A stretch of DNA of 64,000 bases, from contig NZ_QFWW01000002.1 in the NCBI RefSeq assembly GCF_003265345.1, forward strand, positions 124,001-188,000, read 5' to 3'. The DNA comes from Lentzea terrae. GTDB taxonomy: Bacteria > Actinomycetota > Actinomycetes > Mycobacteriales > Pseudonocardiaceae. The notes below the pieces were generated by a model that worked only from the letters and a program-made list of their open reading frames with translations, was not told where the DNA came from and made no database searches. Both the position numbers and the translations under genes were made by a program. Of the stretch, positions 18,095-27,446 are shown piece after piece. How positions within the stretch are numbered: the stretch's first letter is position 1; the number at the start of each line of letters is the position of its first letter.

Positions 18095-18103
18095 CAACCG
18101 TTT

Positions 18104-19096
18104 TCAGCTACTGCTTTCAGCCCATGCCGACCGCAGGCGCGCTAGGCCGTCGCTCGTAGGAGTTCCGATCAGACGGAGCCTTGCCATCCCGCCGTCCGGG
18201 TAGATGTCCAGCCGCGCGTGTGTCACCTCTGGACTGTCCACGACGAACCGGTGTCGCGTGTCTGGCTGCAGCCGGGTGCGCGGCAGCACGTCGAACCACG
18301 CGTCGGGATCCTTGCGCTCGTCGCAGCCGCTGACCGACGCCCAGCCCGGCGCGTTGCCCTTGAAATGGCTCGTGTCGAGCTCGACCAACTGCACGACACC
18401 GGCTGCGGCGAGGCGGAGCGACACCCAGTCGTTGCCGTCGTCACGCCGGCGCGCGGTTTCCCAGCCCTCGCCCATGACCGTGGCCTGACCAGGTGCGATG
18501 AGGTTGTTGGGCGAGCTGTAGAACATGTTGCTGCAGCCCGTGACGACCGCGCCGTTCTCCAACGCGGCCAGGTCGATGCCCGGGATCAGGAGCCGTGGAT
18601 CCGCGACCGGTTCGCCGTGCACGCGTAGCCGGGCGACGCCGCCGTCCGGGTCGATGGTGAGCCGTACGTGCGTGACGCGCCGTCCCTCGCGCACGTCGAA
18701 GTAGTGCTTGTCGTCGCCCTTCAGCGCCGACCGTTCGACCAGCGGGAACCACTCGGTGATCTCGTCGGCGGCCGGGTGGCCGTCGACCTGCGCGCCCTCG
18801 ACCCAGCAGAACGGCGGGTAGTTGCCCTTGAAGAACGCCGTGTCAACGATGATCCCGCGCACGACGCCGGGCATGCCGAGCCGGATCACCGCCTGGTCGA
18901 CACCGGCGTCACGACGGCGCCGGGTCTCCCAGCCGTCGTAGATCTGCCCTTTGTGGCCGAAGGTGTAGGTCTGGTAGACCGGCTCAGCTGGCTTGATCAG
19001 GTTCTCCCGCTCGGCGAACAGCTCGTCGTTCGCCCACACCACACCACCCCCGACCGCGCGCGAGGCGAGATCGGGCAGCCGGGTCCACTCCGTCAT
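18104..19096 (-). CDS. alc: Allantoicase
   Basis: 330 aa. Two homologous jelly-roll allantoicase repeats: the first has [24 protein letters not shown], the second [24 protein letters not shown], and [19 protein letters not shown] pairs with [19 protein letters not shown]. It hydrolyses allantoate to ureidoglycolate and urea. Last gene of the hyi-glxR-gcl-glxK-allB-alc run, with a four-base overlap to allB. No ureidoglycolate lyase gene is seen in the cluster. Confidence 0.95.
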   Translation of the reverse strand: MTEWTRLPDLASRAVGGGVVWANDELFAERENLIKPAEPVYQTYTFGHKGQIYDGWETRRRRDAGVDQAVIRLGMPGVVRGIIVDTAFFKGNYPPFCWVEGAQVDGHPAADEITEWFPLVERSALKGDDKHYFDVREGRRVTHVRLTIDPDGGVARLRVHGEPVADPRLLIPGIDLAALENGAVVTGCSNMFYSSPNNLIAPGQATVMGEGWETARRRDDGNDWVSLRLAAAGVVQLVELDTSHFKGNAPGWASVSGCDERKDPDAWFDVLPRTRLQPDTRHRFVVDSPEVTHARLDIYPDGGMARLRLIGTPTSDGLARLRSAWAESSS

Positions 19097-20391
19097 GCTT
19101 CTCCTCTACGTAGCAACCTGCCTTGCGTCTGGCCAACTTCCTTGCCACGCAACCACGTCTGGCGCACGACGCCGTGCAGTTCCCGACCGTGGTACGGCGT
19201 GACGGGGTTGCGGTGGTGCAGCGCGTTCTTGTCCACCACGAACGTCTGATCCGGCGCGAACACCACGAGGTCCGCGTCCCTGCCGACCTCGATGGCGCCC
19301 TTGGTCTCCAGCCCGACCTGGCGGGCCGGGTGCGTCGCCATCCAGCGGACGACGTCTGTGAGGTGGAAGCCGCGTTGCCGCGCCCCCGTCCACACCGCGG
19401 GCAGGCCGAGCTGCAGCGACGCGATGCCGCCCCACGCCGTGGCGAAGTCGCCTTCCTTCAGCTCGACCGTGCTCGGCGAGTGGTCGCTCACGACGAGGTC
19501 GATCACGCCGTCGCGCAGGCCCTGCCAGAGCGCCTCGCGGTTGGCCTCCTCGCGGATCGGCGGGCAGCACTTGAACTCCGTCTGCCCGTCGTGGATCTCC
19601 TCCGCCGTGAACGTGAGGTAATGCGGGCAGGTCTCTGCGGTCACCGGCAGCCGGTCGCGGTGCGCCCCTTCGAGGATGTGCAACGCGTCCGACGACGAGA
19701 GGTGCAGGATGTGCGTCCGTGCGCCGGTCTTGCGGGTCAGCTCCACGACGTCGGTGATCGCCTTGTTCTCGGCCTCGCGCGGCCTCGACGCCAGGAATCC
19801 GGCGTAGTCGGGCTCCGAATCGCGCACTGTGTGCGCGTCCTCGGCGTGCACGATCGTCAACGCGTCGAGCGTCGCCAACTCTCGTAGCGCGACTTCGAGC
19901 TCGGCGGTGGTGACGGCCGGGAACTCGTCCACGCCCGAGTGCAGCAGGAAGCACTTGAAGCCGAAGACGCCGGCCTCGTGCAGCGGCTTCAGGTCGGCCA
20001 GGTTGCCGGGGACGATGCCGCCCCAGAACCCGACGTCCACCGACACGTTCGCGGCGGCCTTGCGCTTGATCTCCAGCGCGGCCAGCTCCACGGTCGGCGG
20101 GATGCTGTTCAACGGCATGTCGATGATCGTCGTGACGCCACCGGCCGCGGCCGCGCGCGTGGCGGTCTCGAAGCCCTCCCACTCGGTGCGGCCGGGATCG
20201 TTGACGTGCACGTGGGTGTCGACCAGACCGGGTAGCAGCACCTCGTCGTCGGCGAGGTGCACGACGTTCGGCGAGTCGATGTGCGGCTCGACAGCGACGA
20301 TCCTGCCGTCGACCACACCGACGTCGCACGCGATCTCGCCCTGGGGGGTGATGACCCTGCGGGCGCGGAAGACCAGGTCCATGCCGCTCAC
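19093..20391 (-). CDS. allB: Allantoinase
   Basis: 432 aa, GTG start overlapping the glycerate kinase stop (GTGA). Cyclic amidohydrolase: [21 protein letters not shown] carries the metal HxH pair, [11 protein letters not shown] the Lys expected to be carbamylated, later metal His in HILHLSS, and LVVSDHSP the catalytic Asp. Opens allantoin to allantoate. Gene order with alc downstream and uricase divergent nearby makes the role secure. Confidence 0.95.
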   Translation of the reverse strand: MSGMDLVFRARRVITPQGEIACDVGVVDGRIVAVEPHIDSPNVVHLADDEVLLPGLVDTHVHVNDPGRTEWEGFETATRAAAAGGVTTIIDMPLNSIPPTVELAALEIKRKAAANVSVDVGFWGGIVPGNLADLKPLHEAGVFGFKCFLLHSGVDEFPAVTTAELEVALRELATLDALTIVHAEDAHTVRDSEPDYAGFLASRPREAENKAITDVVELTRKTGARTHILHLSSSDALHILEGAHRDRLPVTAETCPHYLTFTAEEIHDGQTEFKCCPPIREEANREALWQGLRDGVIDLVVSDHSPSTVELKEGDFATAWGGIASLQLGLPAVWTGARQRGFHLTDVVRWMATHPARQVGLETKGAIEVGRDADLVVFAPDQTFVVDKNALHHRNPVTPYHGRELHGVVRQTWLRGKEVGQTQGRLLRRGEA

Positions 20392-21386
20392 TCTGACACC
20401 CAGTGGCGGGCGATGCGACCGCCGAGCTCGGTGAGGAGCGACTCAGCCTGGGCCATGCACCTCGTGATGTCCGGTTCGACGTCCAACAGCGCGTAGACGG
20501 CCTTCAGTCCCAGGTCGCCTGGCTCGACCGAGCACTGGCCGGCCACGGCGACCACCGGCACGTCACCCGAGGCCTTGACCACGCCGAACGGCGCCTTGCC
20601 GTGCCGCGTCTGGGCGTCCAGCGACCCTTCTCCGGTGATCACCAACGACGCGTCCGCGACCGCCTCGGCGAACCCGGCCAGCTCCAGCACCACCTCGATG
20701 CCCGGCCGGAACCGCGCGCCGAGCACCGCGAGCGCGGCGAACCCGATACCGCCTGCCGCACCTGCTCCTGGCCGTCCAGCATGGTCCAGCCCGATCCGCT
20801 GGGCGAACGCCTCGAGCCGGACTTCGAGGATCTCGACCTGATCGGGTGAGGCGCCCTTCTGCGGCCCGTAGACCGCCGCAGCGCCAGTGGGCCCGAGTAG
20901 CGGGTTGTCCACGTCCGAGGCCAGCACCAGGTCGATGCCGTCGAACGACGCCTTGCCCAGCGCCTCCAGCATCCCCGCGCCGCCGTCCGTGCACGCGCTG
21001 CCGCCCAGCCCGAGCACGATGGTGGTGCAGCCGACGTCGAGCGCGGCTTTCAGCAGCTCACCGACGCCGTGACTGGTCGCGTCGAGCGGCGCCGGCTCGT
21101 CGAGCAACGTGAGCCCGGCCGCCGACGCCACCTCGACCACGGCGGTCGTGCCGCGGACCGCGAAGGACGCTGGCACCGGCTTGCCGACCGGGCCGGTGAC
21201 CCAGCGCCCCACCTTCACGAACCCGGCGGCGACGGCGGCGTCGACGGTGCCGTCGCCGCCGTCCGCCACCGGGAGGAGGCGCACGGCCACGTCCGGGACC
21301 GCCTCCCGCAGGCCGCGCGCGACTGCGGCGGCGACCTGCGGGGCGGTGAGCGATCCCTTGAACTTGTCCGGCGCTACGACGATCAC
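20388..21386 (-). CDS. glxK: Glycerate kinase
   Basis: 332 aa from GTG 21386, overlapping the gcl stop by four bases. [19 protein letters not shown] is the typical N-terminus of the GarK/GlxK family; [14 protein letters not shown] and [16 protein letters not shown] are the conserved substrate and nucleotide segments. Phosphorylates D-glycerate, finishing the glyoxylate-to-glycerate route. An upstream extension of the open frame lies inside gcl and is not real. Confidence 0.93.
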   Translation of the reverse strand: MIVVAPDKFKGSLTAPQVAAAVARGLREAVPDVAVRLLPVADGGDGTVDAAVAAGFVKVGRWVTGPVGKPVPASFAVRGTTAVVEVASAAGLTLLDEPAPLDATSHGVGELLKAALDVGCTTIVLGLGGSACTDGGAGMLEALGKASFDGIDLVLASDVDNPLLGPTGAAAVYGPQKGASPDQVEILEVRLEAFAQRIGLDHAGRPGAGAAGGIGFAALAVLGARFRPGIEVVLELAGFAEAVADASLVITGEGSLDAQTRHGKAPFGVVKASGDVPVVAVAGQCSVEPGDLGLKAVYALLDVEPDITRCMAQAESLLTELGGRIARHWVSE

Positions 21387-23083
21387 GGGATGGGCTCGTA
21401 TTCCCGCATGGCCGCGATGGACGTGCCGTTCGCGGTGTTGCCCTCGCGCTCGATCATGATCTCGACGAGCACCGGCCGTTGCGTGCGATCGGCTTCCTTG
21501 CGCGCCCACTCTAGCGAGCTGCGGATCTCGCCCGGATCAGCCACCCGGATGCCCGAGCACCCGTAGGCCTCCATGATCTTGACGTTGTCCGAGCCCGTGG
21601 TGTCGTAGTGGATGTCGACCTCGTACTTCATGTCGTAGCCACCGTGGTCCTCCGCCATCCGGATCAGGCCGAGGTACTCGTTGTTCAGCATGATCAGCAC
21701 GAACGGCACGTCGTACTGGGCACCGACCGCGAGCTCCTCCACCAGGAACTGGAAGGAGTAGTCGCCGACGATGCCGACGACCTCGGCATCCGGTCGCGCC
21801 TTCTTGACCCCGATGGCCGCCGGGATCTCCCAGCCGAGCGGGCCGGCCTGACCGCAGACCTGGTAGTGCCGCGGCTGGTGCGCCTTCTGGTGCTGGCCGG
21901 ACCAGATCTGGTAGAGCCCGATCGCCGTGACGAAGTAGGTGTCCGGGCCGTAGAACTCGTTGATCTCCTTGAACACCCGCGGCGCCTTGACCGGCACGGT
22001 GTCGAAGTCCTCGCGCCGCAACAGGGTCCGCTTGAGCTCCTGGCAGCGGTCGACCCACCCGCCGGCCGCCCGCGGGCCGTGCTGCTTCGCCTTTGCCAGC
22101 AGGGCCTGCAGGAACAGCTTGGTGTCCGCGACGATCCCGAGGTCAGGCCCGAAGACCTTGCCGATCTGCGTGGGCTCGACGTCGACGTGGATGAACTTGC
22201 GGTCGCCGCGATAGGTGGCGAGGTCGCCGGTGTGCCGGTCGCCGAACCGTGCGCCCAGAGCCAGCACCAGGTCCGACTCGAGGAACGACGCGTTGCCGTA
22301 GCGCTGTGACGTCTGGATGCCGGTCATGCCCGCGTAGAGCGGGTGGTCCTCGTCGATCGCGCCCTTGCCCATCAACGTGGCCTGGATCGGGACCTGCAGG
22401 AACTCGGCCAGGTCCAGCAGTTCGGCGGACGCCTCGCCGAGGATGACACCGCCACCGGCGAGCAGCAGTGGCCGTTCGGCGGCCAGCAGCATCTCCAGCG
22501 CGCGTTCGACGCGTGCGTCACTCGGAGCGCTTTTCGGCACCGGCAACGGCTCGTCGATCGAGGAGTCCCACTCGATCTCCTGCTTCTGCACGTCGATCGG
22601 CAGGTCGATCAGCACCGGGCCCGGCCGACCGGAGCGGGCGATCCGGAACGCCTCGCGGAAGATCCACGGCATCTGCGCGGCTTCCTTGACCTGCACCGCC
22701 CACTTCGTGACGGGCGCGGCGATCGAGACGATGTCGACGGCCTGGAACGCCTCCTGGTGCAGCTTCGACACGGCGGCCTGGCCGGTGATGCAGAGGATCG
22801 GCACGGAGTCGGCCTGCGCGGTGTACAGGCCGGTGATCATGTTCGTGCCGGCCGGACCGGACGTGCCGATCGCAACGCCGACGTTGCCGGTCGTGCGCGA
22901 CCAGCCGTCGGCCATGTGCGTGGCGCCTTCTTCGTGGCGCACGATGAGGTGCTCGATGGAGCCGTCCTGCTCCATCGCCTTGTACAGCGGCAGGATCGCG
23001 GCACCGGGACAGCCGAACACGGTGTCGATGCCCTCGGACTTCAGGACCTCGACGACCGCCTGCATGACGGGGATCTTCGGCAT
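21383..23083 (-). CDS. gcl: Glyoxylate carboligase-like ThDP enzyme (tartronate-semialdehyde synthase)
   Basis: 566 aa, three-domain ThDP enzyme of the acetohydroxyacid-synthase family. The ThDP motif is GDYSFQF, running to MLNNEY; the PP domain begins AVVEVLKSEGIDTVFGCPGAAI. Between glxR and glxK it should join two glyoxylates to tartronate semialdehyde plus CO2. Odd point: residues 49-54 read RHEEGA. Glu51 occupies the site where classical glyoxylate carboligases have Val51, so this protein keeps the Glu that other ThDP enzymes use. Function is inferred mainly from operon context. Confidence 0.85.
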   Translation of the reverse strand: MPKIPVMQAVVEVLKSEGIDTVFGCPGAAILPLYKAMEQDGSIEHLIVRHEEGATHMADGWSRTTGNVGVAIGTSGPAGTNMITGLYTAQADSVPILCITGQAAVSKLHQEAFQAVDIVSIAAPVTKWAVQVKEAAQMPWIFREAFRIARSGRPGPVLIDLPIDVQKQEIEWDSSIDEPLPVPKSAPSDARVERALEMLLAAERPLLLAGGGVILGEASAELLDLAEFLQVPIQATLMGKGAIDEDHPLYAGMTGIQTSQRYGNASFLESDLVLALGARFGDRHTGDLATYRGDRKFIHVDVEPTQIGKVFGPDLGIVADTKLFLQALLAKAKQHGPRAAGGWVDRCQELKRTLLRREDFDTVPVKAPRVFKEINEFYGPDTYFVTAIGLYQIWSGQHQKAHQPRHYQVCGQAGPLGWEIPAAIGVKKARPDAEVVGIVGDYSFQFLVEELAVGAQYDVPFVLIMLNNEYLGLIRMAEDHGGYDMKYEVDIHYDTTGSDNVKIMEAYGCSGIRVADPGEIRSSLEWARKEADRTQRPVLVEIMIEREGNTANGTSIAAMREYEPIP

Positions 23084-23086
23084 GTG

Positions 23087-23959
23087 TCAGGCCCTTCCCG
23101 CGAAGTTCTCGATGACCTTGAGCAGCGCGGAGTGGTCGAGCGACCCGTAACCCTGCGCGCGTGCCGCCGCGACCAGTGCGGCGATCTGGTTGGTGACCGG
23201 CAGCGCGACGTCGGCGGCGCGTGCCGCGTCCAGTGCGATGCCCATGTCCTTGTGGTGCAGGTCGATCCGGAAGCCGGGCTGGAACTCGCGCGCGATCATG
23301 GTTTCGCGTTTCAAGTCCAAGATCCGGTTCGCCGCGAGACCGCCCGCGAGCACGTCGAGGCCCGCCTTCGGGTCGACGCCGGACGCCTCCAGCAGCACGA
23401 TCGCCTCGGCGACCAGGGCGTAGATGCCGCCGACCATCAGCTGGTTCGCGGCCTTCACGACCTGGCCCGCGCCGTGCGGTCCGACGTGGACGATCGTCTT
23501 GCCGACGATCTCCAGGAACGGCCGTGCCGCGGCGAAGTCGGCCTCGTTGCCGCCGACCATGATGCTGAGAGACGCCTGGACCGCGCCGGTCTGGCCGCCG
23601 CTGACGGGCGCGTCGAGCACCCGGACGTTGGTGAGCTTGCGCGCGATCTCGATCGACGTGGACGGGCGGATCGTGCTCATGTCGATCAGCAGCGTGCCGT
23701 CGTCGAAGGTGACCTCGTTGATGACGGCCTCGACCTGCGGGTGGTTCGGCAGCATCGTGATGACGACCTCGGCGCCGCTCACGGCCTCCTGGGCGGTCGC
23801 GGCGGCCTTGCCACCGTCCGCGATCAGCTTTTCCAGGGAGGCGGAGCTGAGGTCGAAGCCCGTCACGTCGTGCCCGGCGGCTACGAGGTGGGCCGCCATC
23901 GGCGAGCCCATGATGCCGAGTCCGATGAAAGCAACAGTGGATCCCTTTGGGCGGGTCAT
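23087..23959 (-). CDS. glxR: 2-hydroxy-3-oxopropionate (tartronate semialdehyde) reductase
   Basis: 290 aa from ATG 23959, which overlaps the hyi stop (ATGA). Beta-hydroxyacid dehydrogenase: Rossmann GLGIMGSPMAAHL, substrate motif DAPVSGGQTGA, and catalytic-Lys segment GAGQVVKAANQLMVGG. Reduces tartronate semialdehyde to D-glycerate with NAD(P)H, directly using the Gcl product. A three-base gap to gcl supports strict co-expression. Confidence 0.93.
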   Translation of the reverse strand: MTRPKGSTVAFIGLGIMGSPMAAHLVAAGHDVTGFDLSSASLEKLIADGGKAAATAQEAVSGAEVVITMLPNHPQVEAVINEVTFDDGTLLIDMSTIRPSTSIEIARKLTNVRVLDAPVSGGQTGAVQASLSIMVGGNEADFAAARPFLEIVGKTIVHVGPHGAGQVVKAANQLMVGGIYALVAEAIVLLEASGVDPKAGLDVLAGGLAANRILDLKRETMIAREFQPGFRIDLHHKDMGIALDAARAADVALPVTNQIAALVAAARAQGYGSLDHSALLKVIENFAGRA

Positions 23960-24702
23960 GCGTGGTCCCTCCAAGCGAAGGAGTGGGTGACGGGCTTGTA
24001 CTCGGCGCCGACGAAGCCCGTGTAGCCGTTGGCGCGGAGCTTGGCGAGGTGCCCGAAGAGGTCGAGCTCACCGGTGCCGGGCTCACCGCGTCCGGGAGCG
24101 TCGGCGATCTGCACGTGACCGATGCGGTCGACGTGGTCGGCGAGGGTGTCGAGGTCGTCGCCGTTCGTGGCGAGGTGGTAGAGGTCGGCGAGCAGCTTCA
24201 CGTTGCCGCGGTCGATCTCGTCGATGACGTCGAACGCCTGTTGGGCGGTCTTGATCGGGTACTCGGGCGCGCCGCTGAGCGGTTCGACGACGATCTGCGC
24301 GCCTGCTTCGGCGGCGACGTCGGCGGCGAAGCGGTAGTTCGAGATGGTCTGCGCGGTGGTCTCGAAGTTGCCGTGCAGGGCGTTGAGCGTGCGGCAGCCG
24401 AGCCGGGCCGCGATGGCGACGGTGACCTCGACGTTCGTCCGGAACTCCGATTCCCGGCCCGGCCAGCTCGCCAGTCCGCGGTCACCGGCCGGCATGTCGC
24501 CCGCGAAGAAGTTGAGGCCGACCAGGCGCACGCCGGCGTCCTCGATGGCGCTCTCGAACGCCTCGATCTCGCGCGTCTCGGGTACGGCGTCCGCGAACGG
24601 CCACCAGATCTCGACCGCGTCGAACCCGGCGGCCCGTGCTGCTGCCGGCCGGTCCAGCAACGGCAGCTCGGTGAACAACATCGAGAGGTTTACGTCGTAC
24701 AT
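23956..24702 (-). CDS. hyi: Hydroxypyruvate isomerase
   Basis: 248 aa, xylose-isomerase-like TIM barrel. MYDVNLSMLFTELPLLDRP, ALHGNFETT, the metal/catalytic Glu region VVEPLSGAPEYP, and HVQIADAPGRGEPG are family features. Interconverts hydroxypyruvate and tartronate semialdehyde. First gene of the six-gene minus-strand operon; its 122-base upstream region is shared with divergent uraD and contains repeated palindromes. ATG 24702 was chosen for homology; an upstream in-frame extension would cover the operators. Confidence 0.92.
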   Translation of the reverse strand: MYDVNLSMLFTELPLLDRPAAARAAGFDAVEIWWPFADAVPETREIEAFESAIEDAGVRLVGLNFFAGDMPAGDRGLASWPGRESEFRTNVEVTVAIAARLGCRTLNALHGNFETTAQTISNYRFAADVAAEAGAQIVVEPLSGAPEYPIKTAQQAFDVIDEIDRGNVKLLADLYHLATNGDDLDTLADHVDRIGHVQIADAPGRGEPGTGELDLFGHLAKLRANGYTGFVGAEYKPVTHSFAWRDHA

Positions 24703-24715
24703 AGGTGGCGGGTCC

Positions 24716-24730
24716 TTCCACATTGCGGAA
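24716..24730. promoter_or_regulatory. IclR-type operator candidate, hyi/uraD region, site A
   Basis: TTCCACATTGCGGAA, a near-perfect 15-base palindrome 14 bases upstream of the hyi start. It shares 12 of 15 positions with the site before the IclR gene at 30684-30698. Confidence 0.55.
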
Positions 24731-24736
24731 GTTGAA

Positions 24737-24751
24737 TTTCGCTCTACGGAG
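24737..24751. promoter_or_regulatory. IclR-type operator candidate, hyi/uraD region, weaker site
   Basis: TTTCGCTCTACGGAG matches nine of 15 positions of site A, spaced 21 bases (two helical turns) from it. A weaker element on its own, but the periodic spacing supports cooperative binding. Confidence 0.35.
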
Positions 24752-24797
24752 ACACTAGACATCTCACTTGGCTGCGGTCAAGAATGTGGAAGTTAGT

Positions 24798-24812
24798 TTC
24801 CGCGATACAGAA
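24798..24812. promoter_or_regulatory. IclR-type operator candidate, uraD-proximal site
   Basis: TTCCGCGATACAGAA, extended by T and A to a 17-base imperfect palindrome (24797-24813), lies 12 bases before the uraD GTG and matches site A at ten of 15 positions. It would overlap the uraD promoter or ribosome-binding region. Confidence 0.45.
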
Positions 24813-24824
24813 ACTTGGAGAGCC

Positions 24825-25307
24825 GTGGACAGCTTCAACAGCGCCCCGGAGGACGAACTGCGGCCTCTGCTCACCGAGTGCCTCGCGGTACCCCGCTGGG
24901 TCGACGCGATAGCGGCGGGCAGGCCGTACGCGTCGATGGATGCACTCCTCGCAGCTTCTTCCGTTGCTGCACAAGGACTTTCCGACGAGGAGGTGCTCGG
25001 CGCCATCGCCGGGCACCCGCGCATCGGCGAACGACAGAAGACAGGTGGGGTGTCGGCGAGGTGGTCGCGGTCCGAACAGTCCGGTGTGGACAGCAGCCAG
25101 GCTGATCGCCTGGCGGCTGCGAACGCCGCGTACGAGGATCGGTTCGGGCACATCTACCTGGTGTGCGCGACCGGCCTGAGCGGTGCGGAGATGCTCGACA
25201 ACCTGTCCGCGCGGATGGACAACCCGCCGGATGTGGAGCTCCGCGTCGTCAACGACGAACTCGCGAAGATCGCCGCCTTGCGGCTGCAGAAGCTGATCGG
25301 GAGCTGA
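24825..25307 (+). CDS. uraD: 2-oxo-4-hydroxy-4-carboxy-5-ureidoimidazoline (OHCU) decarboxylase
   Basis: 160 aa from GTG 24825 with TTGGAGAGCC in front. OHCU decarboxylase motifs: NSAPEDELRPLLTECL at the start, the catalytic His in AGHPRIGER and the RSEQSG loop. Converts OHCU, made from urate via hydroxyisourate, to (S)-allantoin. It lies six bases before uricase. The gene for 5-hydroxyisourate hydrolase, often found between these two, is absent. The frame opens at 24768, but that start would run through the operator. Confidence 0.93.
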   Translation: MDSFNSAPEDELRPLLTECLAVPRWVDAIAAGRPYASMDALLAASSVAAQGLSDEEVLGAIAGHPRIGERQKTGGVSARWSRSEQSGVDSSQADRLAAANAAYEDRFGHIYLVCATGLSGAEMLDNLSARMDNPPDVELRVVNDELAKIAALRLQKLIGS

Positions 25308-25312
25308 ACAAC

Positions 25313-26191
25313 ATGGCCATCGTCCTGGGCCCGAACCAGTACGGAAAGGCGGAGAACCGCCTCGTCACGGTGTCGCGCAACGGTTCCGTGCACACGATCA
25401 AGGACCTGACGGTCAGCACGTCGCTGCGTGGCGACCTCGCGGACACCCACCTGACCGGCGACAACGCCAAGGTGCTCGCGACGGACACGCAGAAGAACAC
25501 GGTCTACGCCTTCGCCAAGGAGGCGCCGGTCGGTGAGATCGAGGACTTCGCGCTGCGTCTGGGCCGGCACTTCGTCTCGACGCAGGAGGCCATCACGGGC
25601 GCTCGGGTGTTGATCGACGAGCACGCGTGGGAGCGCATCGACGGTCACGACCACGCGTTCGTGCACGGGTCGGACGAGAAGCGCACCACGGCCGTCACAA
25701 TCGAGGGCTCGCAGGCCTGGGTCGTGTCGGGCGTGCGCGACCTGGTGGTGCTGAAGTCGACCGGGTCGGAGTTCCACGGCTATCCGAAGGACCCGTACAC
25801 GACCTTGAAGGAGACGAACGACCGAATCCTGGCGACGTCGGTGACCGCGCGCTGGCGTTACGTGGGCACCGACGTCGACTGGGCGAAGTCGTTCACCGAG
25901 ATCCGGTCGATCATGCTGAAGACGTTCGCGGACAAGCACTCGCTGTCGCTGCAGCAGACGCTGTACGCGATGGGCGAGGCTGTCTTGAACGCGCGTCCCG
26001 AGGTCGCCGAGGTACGGCTCTCCATGCCGAACAAGCACCACTTCCTGGTGGACCTCAGCGCGTTCGACCTCGAGAACAACAACGAGGTCTTCTACGCCGC
26101 CGACCGCCCGTACGGCCTCATCGAGGGTTCCGTGCTGCGCGACGACGCGCCCGACGCGGGTCTTGCCTGGAGTACTTTGCCAGCCTTCTGA
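25313..26191 (+). CDS. Urate oxidase (uricase)
   Basis: 292 aa, cofactor-free uricase: NQYGKAENRLV contains the catalytic Lys, ATDTQKNTVYAFAKE the catalytic Thr, and STGSEFHGYPKDPYTTL the substrate-binding stretch; the second T-fold carries RSIMLKTFADKHSLSLQQTLY. Oxidises urate to 5-hydroxyisourate with O2. Immediately after uraD. Its last 74 bases overlap, on the opposite strand, the 3' end of an FAD oxidoreductase gene. The C-terminus lacks an evident peroxisomal-type tail, as expected for bacteria. Confidence 0.95.
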   Translation: MAIVLGPNQYGKAENRLVTVSRNGSVHTIKDLTVSTSLRGDLADTHLTGDNAKVLATDTQKNTVYAFAKEAPVGEIEDFALRLGRHFVSTQEAITGARVLIDEHAWERIDGHDHAFVHGSDEKRTTAVTIEGSQAWVVSGVRDLVVLKSTGSEFHGYPKDPYTTLKETNDRILATSVTARWRYVGTDVDWAKSFTEIRSIMLKTFADKHSLSLQQTLYAMGEAVLNARPEVAEVRLSMPNKHHFLVDLSAFDLENNNEVFYAADRPYGLIEGSVLRDDAPDAGLAWSTLPAF

Positions 26192-27416
26192 ACACCACGG
26201 GGTTCAACAGCGCGGCAGGCGAGTCGACCAGGTGCACGACGCGCACGAACCGCCGGAACATGTCCTGGTCGTGCACCAACGACACCTGCCACTTCTTCAT
26301 GTACCAGCCGAACGCGCGCATGACCGGCCCAGGCTCGTGGGTGCTGTCCAGCCAACCCTGATCGGCGTTGCTGGACAGCGCCCACGGTCCCTGAGCCGTC
26401 TTCGCGACCTTGCGCTGGAACTCCTGACACCCCTTGGCGCTGAAGTCGTGGTGCTGCCGGAACAACAGCGCCTCCAGTGCAGCCACCGTCATCCCCTGCC
26501 CGTACACGGGGTTGAACACGCACACCGTGTCGCCGACCGCCACGAGCCCAGCCGGCCACTTCTGCACCTGCTCGAACGCGTAACGCCGACTGGCCGTCCG
26601 CGCGAACAGGTACACGGGCGTGACCGGTTCGGCATCCGCGAGCAGCTCGGCGATGGGCCCGCGCAACGAGTCCAGAAACCCCTGGAACCCCTCGGGATCC
26701 CGCGGCGGGTGATCACCACCGGCCCCCTGCGCCGTGACCATCAACCGCTCGCCCTCGATGCGCATGACGATGCCGCCGCGCGACGTGTCGGGTGACGCCA
26801 GCGACTCGGCGACCACCACCGGAAACTCCTCCGGCGCCGTGTAGATCCTGGTCGCGTACCCGGTCCGCGAGTCGACCTCGCTCGGCTCCGGCACCTCGAT
26901 CCCCGCCGCGGCCAGCCAGGCCGGCAGCTTGGACGACCGCCCGGACGCATCGACCACGAGATCGGCGTCAACTCGGCCGTTCCTGGTGAGCACACCGTCC
27001 ACAGTGGAGCCGTCGAACGACAGCCCGGTGACATGCGTGTCGTCCACGATCTTCGCAGTGACCCGGCGGCGGATGTGCGTCTCCAGCAACGGCCGGCTCA
27101 CCACGAGCAGCGGCAGACCGGTCGTGGTCGAGGCCACCCACCCCAGCGGGTTGAGGATGCGCATCTCCCCCGCGTCCATCAGGTGCGCGCCGGCCTGCAC
27201 GAGCTCGTCGTACAGGCCGGGAAACAGCCCCTCCATGATCTCGCCGCCGCGCACGAGCAACCCGTGCACATGTCTGCCCTGCGGCACACCAGCCCGACAT
27301 TCAGGCTGGTCAGACAACTTGTCGCGTTCCAGGACCACCACGTCGTCGTACGTCTCGCCGAGCACGCGAGCCGCCAACAAGCCGGCGATTCCCCCACCGA
27401 TCACCACGGCCTTCAT
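26118..27416 (-). CDS. FAD-dependent oxidoreductase (monooxygenase-like)
   Basis: 432 aa. N-terminal dinucleotide fold VVIGGGIAGLLAARVL, then QGRHVHGLLVRGGEI, DLVVDASGRSSKLPAWL and the second FAD motif VAVGDTVCVFNPVYGQGMTVA, like tryptophan-halogenase/geranylgeranyl-reductase-type and PHBH-type flavoproteins. Substrate unknown. The last about 25 residues, ending in an Arg-rich run (DPRRARRRAARNPR), are read antisense through the uricase 3' end, so the original C-terminus has probably been extended. The next gene upstream encodes an unknown protein 30 bases away. Confidence 0.82.
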   Translation of the reverse strand: MKAVVIGGGIAGLLAARVLGETYDDVVVLERDKLSDQPECRAGVPQGRHVHGLLVRGGEIMEGLFPGLYDELVQAGAHLMDAGEMRILNPLGWVASTTTGLPLLVVSRPLLETHIRRRVTAKIVDDTHVTGLSFDGSTVDGVLTRNGRVDADLVVDASGRSSKLPAWLAAAGIEVPEPSEVDSRTGYATRIYTAPEEFPVVVAESLASPDTSRGGIVMRIEGERLMVTAQGAGGDHPPRDPEGFQGFLDSLRGPIAELLADAEPVTPVYLFARTASRRYAFEQVQKWPAGLVAVGDTVCVFNPVYGQGMTVAALEALLFRQHHDFSAKGCQEFQRKVAKTAQGPWALSSNADQGWLDSTHEPGPVMRAFGWYMKKWQVSLVHDQDMFRRFVRVVHLVDSPAALLNPVVFRRLAKYSRQDPRRARRRAARNPR

Positions 27417-27446
27417 GGCTCCATTGAACCAGCGCTCAGCTGAGAG

